From: an uncultured Caryophanales bacterium
GTDB lineage: Bacteria > Bacillota_I > Bacilli_A > RFN20 > CAG-826
Reading direction: 5' to 3'
DNA length: 64,000 nucleotides
Assembly (NCBI GenBank): GCA_905197045.1
Contig: CAJJXG010000004.1
Coordinates: 33,111 to 97,110 of the forward strand
Part shown: positions 1-9,800 of the stretch, piece after piece
How the letters are laid out: each line of letters begins with the position of its first letter
Numbering within the stretch: the stretch's first letter is position 1
Notes under the pieces: generated by a model
What the model was told of the DNA's origin: nothing
What the model saw: only the letters and a program-made list of their open reading frames with translations
Databases searched by the model: none
Position numbers and translations under genes: made by a program

Positions 1-1
1 T

Positions 2-1183
2 GATATCGATGGAATTGTCCTAAAAGTAAATAATTTTAGTTTATATGATACCTTAGGTTATACTGCAAAAACTCCAAAATGGGCAATTGCTTATAAATTT
101 CCGCCAAAAGAAGTAAGAACTAAACTTTTAGATATTATTTACACTGTTGGAAGAACTGGAAAAATAACTCCAAATGCTGTTTTAGAGCCAGTAAGAGTAG
201 CCGGGTCTCTAGTTCAAAGAGCTACATTACATAATGAAGACTTTATCAATGAAAAAGGTTTGATGGTTGGTGACACTGTAATTTTAAGAAAAGCTGGTGA
301 CATTATTCCTGAAGTCGTTAAGGTTATAAAAGAAGATAGAGATGGAAGTGAAAAACCTTTTAAAATGATTGAAAAGTGTCCAGTTTGCAGTTCAATTTTA
401 GAAAAAGTAGATGCAATGCATTTTTGTAAAAATAAATCTTGCCCATCAAGAAACATTGAATCTTTAATTCATTTTGCTTCAAAAGATGCAATGGATATTG
501 AAACGATGGGCGAAAAGGTTTGCCAAGAATTCTTTGATTTAGGAATTATTAGAACTATTCCTGATATATATGAAATATATAAACATAAAGAAAGAATTAT
601 CAAAATGGATGGCTGGAGCAATAAATCCGTCGATAAATTACTTGATGCAATAGAAGCTAGTAAAAGAAATAGTCTTGAAAGGCTCTTGTTCGGTTTAGGA
701 ATTAAAGAAGTCGGAAGTAAAATGGCAAAAACACTTGCTAGAAGATTTAATACACTTGATAATTTAATGCACACTTCAAAAGATGATTTATTAAAAATAA
801 ATGATATTGGGGAAGTGGTTGCTAATTCGATTGTTGATTATTTTTCTGATAAGTCAAACATAGAATTAATTAATATATTAAAAGAAGCAAATGTTAACAC
901 TATTTATTTAGGGAATAATAAATTTGATGAATCAAACGTTTTCTTTGATAAAAAAGTGGTATTAACAGGGTCACTTGTTGAATTTACCCGTTCAGAAGCG
1001 AGTAAAATATTAGAGGATTTAGGAGCTCATGTTGTAAGTAGTGTTTCTAAAGCGACTGATTTAGTATTATGTGGGGCTGATCCTGGTTCAAAGTTTGAAA
1101 AAGCTAAAAAACTTGGTATTAAAATCATTAATGAGCAAGAATTTAAAGAAATGTTAGGAGGTAATGATAGTGAAAGAAGTTAA
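2..1183 (+). CDS. ligA: NAD-dependent DNA ligase LigA, 3' portion (5' end outside window)
   Basis: LigA seals nicks in duplex DNA using NAD+. The open frame runs in from the left edge without a start; the ATG at 260 is internal, because the LigA signatures DIDGIVLKVN, WAIAYKFPP and VGRTGKITP lie upstream of it in the same frame. Downstream come the KAGDIIP motif, a four-cysteine zinc finger (CPVC and CKNKSCP, about 378-460), helix-hairpin-helix repeats (about 640-870) and a C-terminal BRCT domain (about 935-1170). The adenylation lysine is therefore off the window. The stop overlaps the start of gatC by 14 nt, so the two are probably co-transcribed. The ligA-gatCAB order is common in Firmicutes and Mollicutes. 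Confidence 0.97.
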   Translation, partial: DIDGIVLKVNNFSLYDTLGYTAKTPKWAIAYKFPPKEVRTKLLDIIYTVGRTGKITPNAVLEPVRVAGSLVQRATLHNEDFINEKGLMVGDTVILRKAGDIIPEVVKVIKEDRDGSEKPFKMIEKCPVCSSILEKVDAMHFCKNKSCPSRNIESLIHFASKDAMDIETMGEKVCQEFFDLGIIRTIPDIYEIYKHKERIIKMDGWSNKSVDKLLDAIEASKRNSLERLLFGLGIKEVGSKMAKTLARRFNTLDNLMHTSKDDLLKINDIGEVVANSIVDYFSDKSNIELINILKEANVNTIYLGNNKFDESNVFFDKKVVLTGSLVEFTRSEASKILEDLGAHVVSSVSKATDLVLCGADPGSKFEKAKKLGIKIINEQEFKEMLGGNDSERS

Positions 1184-1466
1184 TAAAGAAGTCTTAAAAG
1201 ATGCCGCTAATCGTCTTCTTTTCGATATGAAAGATGAAGAATACGATACTTTACTTGATGAATTTGGAGCTATTCAACATCAATTAATGTTAATTGACAA
1301 CATTAAAGGTGTTGATGAAGTTACTCCAATGACTTTTCCTTTTGATGTTACAATTACTTATTTAAGAGAAGATGAGCCAATTACCCCTTTAAAACAAGAA
1401 GAGGTTCTTAAAAATGCTCATGATGTAAAAGATGGACAAATCAAGCTTCCAAAGGTGGTAGGTTAA
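1170..1466 (+). CDS. gatC: Asp/Glu-tRNA amidotransferase subunit C
   Basis: GatC is the small subunit that stabilises GatA in the complex converting Glu-tRNA(Gln) and/or Asp-tRNA(Asn) to Gln-tRNA and Asn-tRNA. I chose the GTG at 1170 over the upstream ATG at 1164: the strong SD AGGAGG lies at 1156-1161, only 2 nt before the ATG but 8 nt before the GTG. The product is 98 aa, normal for GatC, with an acidic helical N-terminus and the typical conserved stretch ending in a short proline-containing tail (LKNAHDVKDGQIKLPKVVG). It overlaps ligA and is followed 1 nt later by gatA, so the genes form one translationally coupled operon. Confidence 0.93.
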   Translation: MKEVNKEVLKDAANRLLFDMKDEEYDTLLDEFGAIQHQLMLIDNIKGVDEVTPMTFPFDVTITYLREDEPITPLKQEEVLKNAHDVKDGQIKLPKVVG

Positions 1467-1467
1467 G

Positions 1468-2946
1468 ATGAATTATTTAGATTTAACAATTGAAGAAATT
1501 CATAAAGCTTTAGTAGAAGGAAAAACTAGTCCTCTTGAATTAACAAAAGAAGCATTAAAAAGAGCAAAAGAAAATAAAGATAATGCTTTTGAAATGCTTA
1601 TTGAAGAGGACGCTTTAAAAAGAGCAGAAGAATTATCAAAACTTCCTGTCCCAAAAGATAATTATTTTTTCGGTATTCCATATGTAGCAAAAGATAATTA
1701 CTCAACAAAAGGATATGAAACAACAGCAAGTAGTAACATTTTAAATGGTTATGTTCCTCTTTTTGATGCTACTGTAATTAAACTTTTAAATGAGGCTGGT
1801 GCAATATTAATTGGAAAGTCTACTCTTGATGAACTTGCCATGGGTGGAACTGGTACAAGCGGTCATAAAGGCATTACTTATAATCCTTGGGATAAATCAC
1901 ATACTCGAATTGTTGGCGGATCAAGTGCTGGAAGTGCAGTTGCCGTAAGTGATGCAATCGTGCCTTTTGCATTAGGAAGTGATACTGGCGATAGTGTAAG
2001 AAAACCAGCTTCTCTTGCTGGTCTTGTTGGCTTTAAACCAACTTGGGGCTTAATATCTCGTTTTGGACTTTTCCCATTTGCTCCAAGTTTAGATCATGTT
2101 GCCTATTTTACTCGTTCGGTTTTTGATAGTGCACTTGCAATGGATTTATTATCAAAACATGATGAAAATGATTCAACAAGTTCTTATAGAGCAAGAGATA
2201 ATTACCTTTCTTTAAATTCTTCTGTTGAAAACAAAAAGATTGCTGTAATTAATGGTATTTATAATTCAATTACAGATAAAAAAGTAATTGAAGCTTTTGA
2301 TAAAAATATTGAGTTTTTAAGAAAAAACGGCGCAAAAGTCGACTTTATTGACGTAGATATTGATTTACTTAGAGCAATTTATCCAAGTTATATTGTAATA
2401 TCTTGTGCAGAAGCAACAAGTAATGACGCTAATCTTGATGGTATTAAATTTGGTCCAAATTATGGCGGAAAGACATATAGCGAGGTCATGTTTAATGCTC
2501 GTACAAAAGGATTCAGTGCTTTAATTAAAAGAAGATTTGTTATTGGAAGCTATGCTCTTATGAGAGAAAACCAAGAAGAAGTTTTCTTAAGAGCTCAAAG
2601 AGCGAGACATTTAATTGTTAATACTTTTAATAAGATTTTTGAAACATATGATGGTGTTTATTGTCCAGCCGCGCCAAGCGTTGCTCCATTAATTAATAAA
2701 TCTAGTGAAGACATTAATGAAGATTTTATGATTGCTGATAACTGGTTAGCTATTGGTAATTTTGGCGGTTATCCATCTATTACTTTACCTATTGGTTTTG
2801 AAAACGATTTACCTCTTGGAGCAAATTTAATGTGCAAGCCTTTTGATGAAGTTAATTTATTTAATATGGCTTTAAAAATGGAAGAAGGAACAGGGCTTAA
2901 GAATTTAACTTATCCAAGTTATGCCGCTAAAAAGGAGGGCAAATAA
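1468..2946 (+). CDS. gatA: Asp/Glu-tRNA amidotransferase subunit A (glutaminase)
   Basis: GatA is the amidase-signature subunit that releases ammonia from glutamine for GatB. Length (492 aa) is normal. The Ser-cisSer-Lys triad is visible: K75 in the AKDN segment, S152 in GGSSAGSA (150-157) and the nucleophile S176 in SDTGDSVRKPAS. The usual TGGS before the nucleophile is TGDS here, and the following residues are VRK rather than IRQ; I recall similar wording in mycoplasma GatA, which would fit a Mollicutes-related host. An AGGTGG SD lies about 9 nt before the ATG. It is operonic with gatC and gatB. Confidence 0.96.
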   Translation: MNYLDLTIEEIHKALVEGKTSPLELTKEALKRAKENKDNAFEMLIEEDALKRAEELSKLPVPKDNYFFGIPYVAKDNYSTKGYETTASSNILNGYVPLFDATVIKLLNEAGAILIGKSTLDELAMGGTGTSGHKGITYNPWDKSHTRIVGGSSAGSAVAVSDAIVPFALGSDTGDSVRKPASLAGLVGFKPTWGLISRFGLFPFAPSLDHVAYFTRSVFDSALAMDLLSKHDENDSTSSYRARDNYLSLNSSVENKKIAVINGIYNSITDKKVIEAFDKNIEFLRKNGAKVDFIDVDIDLLRAIYPSYIVISCAEATSNDANLDGIKFGPNYGGKTYSEVMFNARTKGFSALIKRRFVIGSYALMRENQEEVFLRAQRARHLIVNTFNKIFETYDGVYCPAAPSVAPLINKSSEDINEDFMIADNWLAIGNFGGYPSITLPIGFENDLPLGANLMCKPFDEVNLFNMALKMEEGTGLKNLTYPSYAAKKEGK

Positions 2947-2947
2947 T

Positions 2948-4372
2948 ATGAATTTTGAAACAATTGTTGGTATTGAAATCCATGTTGAGATGAAAACTAA
3001 ATCAAAAATGTTTTCACTTGCTCCAATCGGTTTTGGCCTTACTCCTAATTCAGAAGTTGTTGCTTTTGATATGGCTTTTCCAGGCACTATGCCTCGCGTA
3101 AATAAAGAAGCTGTGAAAAATGCAATTCGTGTTTCTAATGCTCTTCATATGTCTATTGATCAAGAAATTTGGTTTGATCGTAAAAATTATTTTTATAGCG
3201 ATTTACCAAAAGGCTTCCAAATTACTCAACAAGCTCGACCAATTGGTAGTGAAGGCTATTTAATCATTAACGTTAATGGAAAAGATAAAAAAATCGGTAT
3301 TGAAAGACTTCATATGGAAGAAGATACCTGTATGCAACACCATTTTAGTGATTATACCTTACTTGATTATAATCGTGCAGGAATCCCTCTTATTGAAATT
3401 GTTTCTAAACCTGAAATTAGAAGTGGTGAAGAAGCTAGAAAATATGTTGAAAAAATTAGAGAAATCGTCACTTTTTCTAATGTTAGTGATGGAAAGATGG
3501 AAGAAGGTTCTTTAAGATGCGACGTTAATGTTTCAATTAGACCTTATGGAAGCGATAAATTTGGAACAAAAGTCGAAATTAAAAACCTTAACTCTATTGC
3601 AAATGTTGAAAAAGCTATTGATTTTGAAGCAAAAAGACAAAGCGAACTTTTACTACTTGGAAAAGAAGTAGAGCAAGAAACTAGAAGATATGATGAAGCT
3701 AAAAAAGAAACCGTTTTAATGAGAAAGAAAACAGACGCTGCTGATTATAAATATTTCACTGAACCAAATATCCCACCAATTAAGTTAAGTGATGAGTTTG
3801 TTAAAGATGCAATTGATACTTGTCCTGAACTTTATGATCAAAAACTTGAAAGATTTTTAAATAGCTATGGATTAAATGAAGTTGACGCTAAGATTATTTT
3901 AACTAGTGTAGATATGGCAAATTATTATGATGAAGCCGCTAAATTTACTAAACTTTATCAACCATTAGCGAATTTTATGATTAGTGATGTTAATGGCTAT
4001 TTAAATAAGAACGCTATTTCGATTTTAGATTTTAAAGTAGAACCTAAATTTATTAGTGAACTTGTTGAGCTTTTACAATCAAAGAAAATTAACTCTTCTC
4101 AAGGTAAACAAATTTTTGAAAAACTTGTTAAAGAGAATAAATCACCTTTATTAATCCAAAAAGAAGTTGGAGCAGTTTTGATTAATGATGAAAATAAAAT
4201 ACATGAACTTGTTTTAGAAGTTTTAGAAGCTAATCCAACTTTAAGAGATGATTTCAAAGCTGGTAAAACTAGAGCACAAGGTTTTGTCATGGGACAAATC
4301 ATGAAAAAAACCGGTGGAAAAGTTAACCCTGGAATTGCTAATAAAATAATTCTTGATGAGCTCAAAAAATAA
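2948..4372 (+). CDS. gatB: Asp/Glu-tRNA amidotransferase subunit B
   Basis: GatB binds the misacylated tRNA and performs the kinase and transamidase steps. The ATG at 2948 is preferred to the in-frame codon at 2921, because an AGGAGG sits at 2934-2939 (8 nt spacing) and 2948 gives the canonical N-terminus MNFETIVGIEIHVEM. Further signatures are LPKGFQITQ, IERLHMEEDTC, DYNRAGIPLIEIVSKPEIR and the C-terminal Yqey-like helical tail. The segment after MEEDT reads CMQHH instead of the usual AGK-type sequence. The protein is 474 aa, normal length. It starts 1 nt after the gatA stop. Confidence 0.96.
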   Translation: MNFETIVGIEIHVEMKTKSKMFSLAPIGFGLTPNSEVVAFDMAFPGTMPRVNKEAVKNAIRVSNALHMSIDQEIWFDRKNYFYSDLPKGFQITQQARPIGSEGYLIINVNGKDKKIGIERLHMEEDTCMQHHFSDYTLLDYNRAGIPLIEIVSKPEIRSGEEARKYVEKIREIVTFSNVSDGKMEEGSLRCDVNVSIRPYGSDKFGTKVEIKNLNSIANVEKAIDFEAKRQSELLLLGKEVEQETRRYDEAKKETVLMRKKTDAADYKYFTEPNIPPIKLSDEFVKDAIDTCPELYDQKLERFLNSYGLNEVDAKIILTSVDMANYYDEAAKFTKLYQPLANFMISDVNGYLNKNAISILDFKVEPKFISELVELLQSKKINSSQGKQIFEKLVKENKSPLLIQKEVGAVLINDENKIHELVLEVLEANPTLRDDFKAGKTRAQGFVMGQIMKKTGGKVNPGIANKIILDELKK

Positions 4373-4381
4373 TTATAATTT

Positions 4382-4390
4382 TGATATAAT
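4382..4390 (+). promoter_or_regulatory. Extended -10 promoter giving a leaderless addB start
   Basis: The sequence TGATATAAT is a perfect extended -10 element (TGn-TATAAT; -10 hexamer 4385-4390). The GTG start of addB follows after only 6 nt, with no SD, so transcription starting at the usual distance would begin at or next to the start codon. No good -35 is visible; the TGn extension may compensate. Confidence 0.6.
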
Positions 4391-4396
4391 CTTAAT

Positions 4397-6811
4397 GTGA
4401 GTTTAAAAGAAGTAATAAAAAATCAAGAAGTAATCTTTGTAGGCCCTAAAGAGCTTAAAGATTACTTTTTTGTTTCTAAAAAAGAAGACACATTTTTGAA
4501 TTTTAAATATTTTACTCTTGATGAACTTGTTAAAAATATTAATGGAAACTATCTTGATAAAAATGTTTTAAAACTTGCCCTTCATTATTTTGAGAAATAT
4601 AGTTTTTCTCTAGTTAAGGAAGTTAGTAAGTTTTGCTTTTATTCTCTAGATATAAATAAGTGTGAAAATCCAAAAATAATTAGCTTTTGCAAGCTTATTG
4701 AAGAAAAAGGCTATAAAAAAGTTAATAATGATTTTATTGAATTGCTTAAATTACGTAAGGTTATATTTATTAATTTATCGCCTTCAAGTTATGTAAAAAA
4801 CTTAATTAAGTCACTTAATTTAAAAAATTATGAATTTAAAGAGATAGATGATTTTGTTGAGATGAATAACGAACATAGCTATCATGAATTTTTTAATATT
4901 GGTGAAGAAATTAAATATTCTTTAAATACAGTTTTAAATAAAGTCTATGAAGGAAAAAATCTTTCAGATTATGAAATTATATTAGATACCTCTCGATATG
5001 ATTATTATTTAAAACTCTTTTTAACTAATTTAAAGGTTCCAGTAAATTTAAATCTCAATAAAACATATAAAGATAGTCAGATTTTCAAAAGTCTATATCA
5101 ATTAATTGATGATAATTTTTTAGTCTTAAATTACTTAAATGAAAATAAAGAAAAGTTTGATGAAAGTGAATTTCAAGGTATTTTTAATCTACTTTCTTTT
5201 TATGAAATTGACTCTTTAAAAAATAAGAAAATTAATTTTAAAGAAATTTTGTCTAGTCAAGTTTTACCAAGTGAGCAATTTGTAAACGCCTTAAATTTTA
5301 ATAATTCTTTATCTTTTTCTAAAAACAAAGAATTATATGTTCTTGGTTTAGATAATACTTTTTTACCTAAAGTGATTAAAGATAATGGGTTATTTTCTTT
5401 TGACTTTTTAGTTAAAAATGGGTTTGATTCATTGGATGAAACCAATTTAATGAAATCTAAAATAGAAGAAGCTTTATTAAAGCAAAAGAAAATTACATTT
5501 ATTTCTTATCATTTCAAAGATAATAGTGGTAAATATTCTAAAAGTTATTATCTAGAAGCTTTAAATTATAAAAAGGAAGAAAATAAAACTTTAAGCAAAG
5601 AATTTATCGAGGATGTTTCTAAATTATATTATCGAAACTACTATGATATTTATAAAAGAAATGGAATTCAAAATGAAGAATTAGCTCAATATAAAAAAGC
5701 TTTTAATGGTGAATTTATTAAGACTTTTAATCCTGAATTTAAAAGATTTGATTCTTATAAGATTGATGAAAATGTTAAATATTCATATACAAATTTAAAA
5801 GAAATACATCTTTGTCCTTTTTCTTATTTTGTTAATGATGTTTTAAAAGGGAATATTAATTCTCAAAATATTTATCAAAAATATGGTGTTTTAACTCACG
5901 CTATATTAGAGGACGTTTATAAAAATAATTTTGACTTTGATAAATCTTATCAAAAAGCAATTCAGCGTCTTAATTATTTTAATGTTGAAATAGATGAAAA
6001 AGAAAAAATTCTTCTTAAAAGATTCCTTTTTGAGTTAAAACAAACTATCGAAAAGATTATTTTGCCTCATAAAGAAAACATGTCTTTTTTTAAGAATTAT
6101 TCTGAAAAAAGCATTGAAATAAGTGAAGAGATTCTACTTTATAGTTTTAGCGATGATGAATTCCCGCTTATAAAAAATGAAGAGATTAAAATTACTTTAA
6201 AAGGAAAGATTGATAGTATACTTGAGACCAAGAATTCCCATTTATTCCTAGTTGATTATAAAACTGGTAACGACACTTTTAGTAAAAATAATGTTTTTAA
6301 ATATCAACTTGACCTTCAACTTCCTACTTATCTTTATTTAATAGAAAAAACAAGCGATCCAGATTTAAAAGATAAAGATGTTGATGGAATATTTATTGAA
6401 AGAATTGTTGCTAATGATGGGCGTTTTTATAATTTTATGTTCCCAGAAAAAGAAGATTTTGAAAATTTAAAATATAATGGCGCTTTTATTAATCAATATG
6501 ATGATATTAAAGACTTTGACATTAAATTGACTGAACCTCAAAGTGTAAGTGAATTTGTAGCAGGTTTAAGTTTAACAAGTGCTAAAAAACCAACTATAAG
6601 TAAAAAAGGAAGCCGCGTTTCATCACGAGATGATTTTATTAAAATGAGTAAAATCGTTGAAGATAATTTAATTACAAGCATTCAAAAAATAGCTTTTGGA
6701 AGTTTTCATATTAAGCCTTTCTATAAAGGGAAAAGTAATGTTGCTTGCACGTTCTGCAAGGACTTTGACATTTGCTTTAAAAAAGATAAGGTCGCGGAGG
6801 ATGATGAATAA
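4397..6811 (+). CDS. addB: AddB-type helicase-nuclease subunit (RexB/AddB-like)
   Basis: AddB partners AddA in processing double-strand breaks for RecA. The N-terminal part is a diverged helicase-like region without a clear Walker A. The C-terminal part is a RecB-type nuclease: C473 in HLCPFSYF, a KGKIDSI segment and the D620-Y-K622 catalytic motif, then a cysteine cluster C784, C787, C793. The four cysteines match the iron-sulfur staple of AddB. At 804 aa it is shorter than classical AddB (about 1150 aa), so the helicase-like region is reduced. The start is GTG at 4397; the nearby ATG at 4395 runs directly into TGA. Its stop overlaps the addA start by 1 nt. Confidence 0.88.
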   Translation: MSLKEVIKNQEVIFVGPKELKDYFFVSKKEDTFLNFKYFTLDELVKNINGNYLDKNVLKLALHYFEKYSFSLVKEVSKFCFYSLDINKCENPKIISFCKLIEEKGYKKVNNDFIELLKLRKVIFINLSPSSYVKNLIKSLNLKNYEFKEIDDFVEMNNEHSYHEFFNIGEEIKYSLNTVLNKVYEGKNLSDYEIILDTSRYDYYLKLFLTNLKVPVNLNLNKTYKDSQIFKSLYQLIDDNFLVLNYLNENKEKFDESEFQGIFNLLSFYEIDSLKNKKINFKEILSSQVLPSEQFVNALNFNNSLSFSKNKELYVLGLDNTFLPKVIKDNGLFSFDFLVKNGFDSLDETNLMKSKIEEALLKQKKITFISYHFKDNSGKYSKSYYLEALNYKKEENKTLSKEFIEDVSKLYYRNYYDIYKRNGIQNEELAQYKKAFNGEFIKTFNPEFKRFDSYKIDENVKYSYTNLKEIHLCPFSYFVNDVLKGNINSQNIYQKYGVLTHAILEDVYKNNFDFDKSYQKAIQRLNYFNVEIDEKEKILLKRFLFELKQTIEKIILPHKENMSFFKNYSEKSIEISEEILLYSFSDDEFPLIKNEEIKITLKGKIDSILETKNSHLFLVDYKTGNDTFSKNNVFKYQLDLQLPTYLYLIEKTSDPDLKDKDVDGIFIERIVANDGRFYNFMFPEKEDFENLKYNGAFINQYDDIKDFDIKLTEPQSVSEFVAGLSLTSAKKPTISKKGSRVSSRDDFIKMSKIVEDNLITSIQKIAFGSFHIKPFYKGKSNVACTFCKDFDICFKKDKVAEDDE

Positions 6812-9800
6812 TGGGGAATAAATTTACAGTTGAACAAGAAGCCGCGATTAATAGTTGTGGTAATGTAATAGTTAGTGCTGGGGCCGGAAGTGGGAAAACA
6901 ACTGTTTTAACTGAAAGAGTCAGGAGAAATATTTTAGGTCAAACATCTAATAATAAAGTTAACTTAGATGAACTTTTAATTTTAACTTTTACAAATGATG
7001 CTGCAACAAGCATGAAAAATAAAATAAAAGAAGCTTTAAGAAAAGATACAAATTTATCTTCGCTTGTTCCTTTTGTTGATAGTGCTCATATTGAAACTTT
7101 TGATGCATATTCTCAATTTATCGTAAAAAAATATGGTCATTTAATTGGTGTTAATAAAAACATTAATGTTTTAGATAGTGATATTCTTTACGTAAAGATT
7201 GCTAACACTATTTCGGATTATTTAGAAAAGCAATATTTAAAAAAAGATCCAATTTTTGAAGAGATTATTTATAAATTATGCACAAAAAACGATAATAAAC
7301 TCTTAGGATTTTTAATTGATGTTTATAAAGAAATTTTAGATAAAAAAGATTATCCGGTTATCTTTTTAAAGGATTATCAAAAAAATATTTTAAATAAAAA
7401 TTATTTTCTTTCATTGCTTACTAAAGCTAATGAAATTTGTTTAAAAACAATCGAGGACTTTAAAAACACTTTAAACTTTTTGTGTTCTAATAAGTTAAGT
7501 GAATTTATATATAGTAAAATTTCTACTTTTTTAAACGTTTCTTCTCTTGAAGAGTTAACTAAATTAAAAGAAGAGCTACCTGAACCATCTACTTTAAGAG
7601 ATGCTATAAAAAAGGCATTTGAAGAATTAGATTATGAAATTGATCCGCTTCTTGAAAAAAGAGAAACAGATCGTTTAATGAAAGATTATAGAAGAATCTA
7701 TGCTTTTTCTTGCTTATATTTTGACTATTTTGATGAAGATATAAATAATCAAATCGCTTATTTAAATTATTTAATTGATAATATTTTTATTCCAACATTT
7801 AATGACATTGAAAAATTTAAAAGTGACACGGGATATTATACTTTTGGTGACATCGCTAAACTTGCCATCCAAATTTTAGAAAAGAGTGAAGAAGTTAGAA
7901 ACGAATTAAAATTTAAATATAAACTCATCATGATTGATGAAACGCAAGATACTTCTGAGTCTCAAGAAAGATTTATTAACCTTATCGCAAATGAAAATGT
8001 TTTTTCAGTTGGCGATATTAAACAATCTATATATCGTTTTAGAAATGCTCGACCTGAACTTTTCAAAAGAAAATACGACGCTTATTCTCAAAATATTGAC
8101 GGAAAAGCGATTAATATGAACAAAAACTTTAGAAGTAGAAAAGAAGTTTTAAATACAATTAATGATATCTTTTCTGCTTTAATGAGCGATGATTTTGGCG
8201 GAGCAAATTATAAAAAAGACCATATGATTATTCCTTCAAATAATAAATATGATAATGAAGGCAAAAGTAATCTTGAACATGGTATTTTTCAAATTCCTTA
8301 TAGTTCTATTTATTTTAAAGATGATGGAGAATTTTCGGATAACAAGGAAAGCAAAATTAAAGGTGAAGCTTCAACAATTTGCGACAATATTTTAAAAAGA
8401 ATTAATGACGGCTATCTTGTTTTTGATAATGAGTTAAACGCTTTAAGACCATGTACATTTAAAGATTTTACGATTCTTACTTATAAAGGAGTTAACTTTC
8501 AATTATTTGAAGAAGTGTTTAAAGAAAAGAATGTTCCATTAAATGCGATTTATTCAGAAGATTTAAATAGCGATACTTCAATTAATGTTTTAATTAATAT
8601 ATTTTCTTTAATCTCTTTTTTAAGTAAAGATAATTTAAATGAAGAAGATGAAAGTAATGTAAGGCATTTATTTATTTCTATTTTAAGGTCGTTTATTTTT
8701 GAATATAGCGATGAAAAACTTTATGAACTTTTTAAAGATCCTAGCACCTCTTATAAGAATGATGAAACATTTAAAAAGATTGAAAATTTAACTAAAAACT
8801 ATGCAAAAGGCCCATTAAATTCTCTTTTTGATGCTGTAATTAACGAGTTTAAATATGTAAATGCTTTTTCTAAAATTAGCGAAGCGATTAATACAATCGA
8901 TAAGAATAATATTTTCTATAATAAAACTAAAACAATGGATGAGCTTGGCTATTCTTTAGATGATTTCGTGCTTTATTTAAAATCGTTAAGTAAATTTAAA
9001 ATTAGTATGGATCAAGTTATTTATACTGAAGCAAAAAATGCAGTAACAATTACTACAATTCATAAATCTAAAGGCTTAGAGTATCCGGTCGTCTATTTAC
9101 CAAACTTATTTGATTTTAAAGAACCAACATTTAAAAATAATGGGGATTATTATGTTTTAAATGGGGAATATTTCTTCTTGCCTTTCTTTAGTGATCCACA
9201 TAAAAAGACAAATCTTGTTGGTCTTTTACTGGAAAGCGATAAATCAATTTTAAAAGAAGATAAAGAGGAAAGACTTAGATTATTTTATGTAGCTTTAACA
9301 AGGGCAAAAGAGGATTTAGTTTTTGTTGTTAGCGATGATAAAGTTGATGATTATGAAACTGTTTTAGAAAAATATATAAAACGCATTAAATTAAAGTATA
9401 CAAAAGCTAAAGTTAGTGTAAGTGAAGAAGAGGCAAAACAAATTGCTCAAAGTGAACTTGCAAGCTATCTTGATGAAAAGGATGGAGTAACTTTTGATGA
9501 TTTCCTTTTTAAAGCTTTTATTTCTTATCCTTTAGATCCATTTATCGATAAAAACATCGATAATTATAAAAATAATATAGAAAAACTTCTTAAAGATGAA
9601 AATGAAAAAGGAAAACTTAAAAAAGCCTTAAAAAATATAATTTTAAGATACTACTATAAAAATCATCATTCTTTAGAAGGAATAGAAAATATTAATTTAT
9701 TAGAAGAAGCAAAAGTTGAAGTTAGTAAAGCAAAAAAGATAGTAGATGAGCCAGTAAAAACTGAAATTTTATATAGCGGAGCAATTCGAGTTTATAACGA

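Noticed and set aside
260..1183. ATG 260 as the ligA start
   Set aside because: LigA motifs continue upstream in the same frame to the window edge.
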